From CAYMJK01 sp043101635 (GTDB taxonomy: Bacteria > Planctomycetota > Phycisphaerae > Phycisphaerales > UBA1924), in assembly GCA_043101635.1 (NCBI GenBank), contig JBICIE010000205.1, positions 1 through 6,615 of the forward strand: DNA of 6,615 nt, given 5' to 3'. Shown here piece by piece: positions 5,867-6,615 of the stretch (the stretch's first letter is position 1; every line of letters begins with the position of its first letter). The position numbers and the translations under genes are program-made. The notes beneath the pieces were generated by a model. It saw only the letters and a program-made list of their open reading frames with translations, did not search any database and was not told the DNA's origin.

Positions 5867-6517
5867 TCAAGGGCAGCCTGCGGCGAAGCTGTTCTGGAAG
5901 CACAGGAAGTCGAACAGGTCCAGAACGCCGCTGTCGTCGCAGTCGGCGTAGGGATCGCCGGCGCCGAAGGCGTTCTGGAAGCACAGGAAGTCGAAGAAGT
6001 CGTAGACGCCGGAGGCGTCGCAGTCGGCGTAGCACTCACGCCCGAATCGGATGATCACGTTGTCCATCTGATAGTGCGGCGGGAACGTCTCGGTGATCTC
6101 GACGCGATCGACGTCGTTGAAGGCGTCGTCCAGCTCGAAGGTCTCCAGCACCAGCCCGATGCCGCTGGTGACGATGGTCTGCTCGGCCACCAGGGCGCCG
6201 TCGCGGAACCCGGCAAAGCCGACCCTGGACGGCCCGCCGCCGAAGACTGGCGCCAGATCCACCTGCTGCAGATCGAAGGCGTCGCCGCTGTCGGCCGTGA
6301 TCGTCGTCTTGCCGCCGACCAGATCGTTGAAGAGCGTCGCCGAACCGGCGTAGAAGGAGTCGCCGGAGCAGAAACACAGGAACCGACCGTTGGAGAACGT
6401 GAACCCCTGGCTCTGGTACTCGGCGCCGATGGGCGTCCAGCCGACTCCGGTGCAGGCGAATTCCTCGAAGTCGAAGATAATACCAATCGCACTTAATTTG
6501 CGGGCAGCCAGTTGCAC
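5867..6517 (-). CDS. GC-type dockerin-domain secreted protein, 5' end apparently lost to IS insertion
   Basis: The open frame gives 216 residues. From about residue 13 there is a beta-rich, extracellular-type domain (FDFEEFACTGVGW, QGFTFSNGRFLCFCSG, RVGFAGFRDGALVAEQ, ending QMDNVIIRFG). It resembles carbohydrate-binding-like or 'choice-of-anchor' domains. The last 56 residues (161-216) are two dockerin-like calcium-binding repeats, DCDASGVYDFFDFLCFQNAF and DCDDSGVLDLFDFLCFQNSF. This is the 'GC-type' dockerin of planctomycetes, thought to anchor or organise secreted proteins. What is missing is a signal peptide. The only in-frame start is GTG at 6517, without a ribosome binding site and inside the transposase coding sequence, so residues 1 to about 12 look IS-derived. 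Homology would begin at about 6480. The gene is best read as 5'-truncated and probably not secreted. It is followed by the b562-like gene after 58 bases. Confidence 0.8.
   Translation of the reverse strand: MQLAARKLSAIGIIFDFEEFACTGVGWTPIGAEYQSQGFTFSNGRFLCFCSGDSFYAGSATLFNDLVGGKTTITADSGDAFDLQQVDLAPVFGGGPSRVGFAGFRDGALVAEQTIVTSGIGLVLETFELDDAFNDVDRVEITETFPPHYQMDNVIIRFGRECYADCDASGVYDFFDFLCFQNAFGAGDPYADCDDSGVLDLFDFLCFQNSFAAGCP
5891..5995. repeat. Direct 24-base repeats inside the dockerin domain
   Basis: An identical 24-base stretch beginning GTTCTGGAAGCACAGG occurs at 5891-5914 and 5972-5995, offset by 81 bases, which is 27 codons. It encodes the FDFLCFQN core of each dockerin repeat. Such exact identity over two tandem domains suggests recent duplication or gene conversion between the two repeats. 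Confidence 0.9.
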
Positions 6518-6615
6518 GTGCAGAGCGACTTGACGCGGTCGGTGGTGAGAGTGTTCCAGGCGTTCAGGCAGCCTTGGTCGAGTTCGGCCTGGTTCGCGAA
6601 GAGGCGGTTGCTGAG
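6478..6615 (-). mobile_element. Right-hand part of an IS630-family element, incomplete at the window edge
   Basis: The window ends inside a transposase gene on the minus strand. The element's end is inferred to lie near the AT-rich ATAATACCAATCGCAC stretch at 6477-6491. TA dinucleotides at 6478-6479 and 6481-6482 are candidate target duplications, since IS630/Tc1-type elements insert at TA. The exact boundary and the terminal inverted repeat cannot be confirmed because the other end lies outside the window. Confidence 0.6.
6493..6615 (-). CDS. IS630-family transposase, C-terminal fragment (runs off window)
   Basis: The minus strand is open from the window edge to a TAA (complement of TTA at 6493-6495), encoding 40 residues: LSNRLFANQAELDQGC, then LNAWNTLTTDRVKSLC, then TCNWLPAN. 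The pattern LSNRxF, a short helix ending in C..AWN.L, then R(V/I)KSLC...WL, is the C-terminal tail of IS630-family DDE transposases. These enzymes cut and paste their element at TA dinucleotides. The catalytic DDE residues lie upstream, outside the window, so whether the gene is intact cannot be judged. The stop lies about 15 bases from the inferred element end, as usual for compact insertion sequences. The call rests on a short tail; another DDE family is less likely. Confidence 0.72.
   Translation of the reverse strand, partial: LSNRLFANQAELDQGCLNAWNTLTTDRVKSLCTCNWLPAN

Noticed and set aside
5809..6039. N-terminal extension of the b562-like gene up to 6039
   Set aside because: Extra residues are Ser/Thr/Ala-rich shadow codons of the dockerin gene. 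The signal peptide and ribosome binding site point to ATG 5808.
5396..6496. Plus-strand open frame of 366 codons across the b562-like and dockerin genes
   Set aside because: It crosses two well-supported minus-strand genes and their spacer, has a Ser/Arg/Ala-rich translation, and carries no recognisable motif.

Overview
The window reads as a piece of a planctomycete chromosome, most likely from the Phycisphaerae. It is very GC-rich, and two lineage markers point the same way: a protein with an N-terminal LEPR-XLL-type motif (SLEARMLLSS) and a C-terminal 'GC-type' dockerin made of two DCDxSG...DFLCFQN repeats. Both are typical of planctomycete envelope or secreted proteins. Nearly all coding is on the minus strand; the only plus-strand gene is for thiamine synthesis. 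No gene-free stretch exceeds about 220 bases.

Layout from left to right. Bases 1-85 are non-coding apart from a palindromic, REP-like hairpin that overlaps the end of the first gene. On the minus strand, an RluA-family pseudouridine synthase (86-808) sits 10 bases downstream of a divergent 6-phosphogluconolactonase-like protein (819-1538), so the two probably form an operon. A GTG-initiated ThiD2-ThiE fusion (1598-2671, plus strand) is divergent from the lactonase-like gene. Its stop codon directly abuts the stop codon of the convergent LEPR-XLL repeat protein (2672-4078 or 4111, minus strand). Upstream of that lie a 218-base spacer with two stem-loops, a signal-peptide-bearing DUF6263-like protein (4297-5265), and a small His-rich exported protein that resembles cytochrome b562 and keeps both heme-ligand positions (5329-5808).

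At the right edge is a GC-type dockerin protein (5867-about 6480) with no signal peptide or native start. Immediately upstream, the DNA is the 3' end of an IS630-like transposase gene (6493-6615, running off the window). The simplest reading is that an IS630-family element inserted at a TA dinucleotide and removed the 5' end of the dockerin gene.

Functionally, the right half encodes exported or envelope proteins: dockerin protein, b562-like protein, DUF6263-like protein and LEPR-XLL protein. The left half is housekeeping: RNA modification, a sugar-lactonase relative and thiamine phosphate synthesis. I found no defence system, CRISPR array, tRNA or rRNA. The items most worth checking are the IS-disrupted dockerin gene, the lactonase-like protein without its catalytic motifs, the fourfold repeat in the LEPR-XLL protein with two tandem ribosome-binding-site/start pairs, and the b562-like heme-protein candidate.
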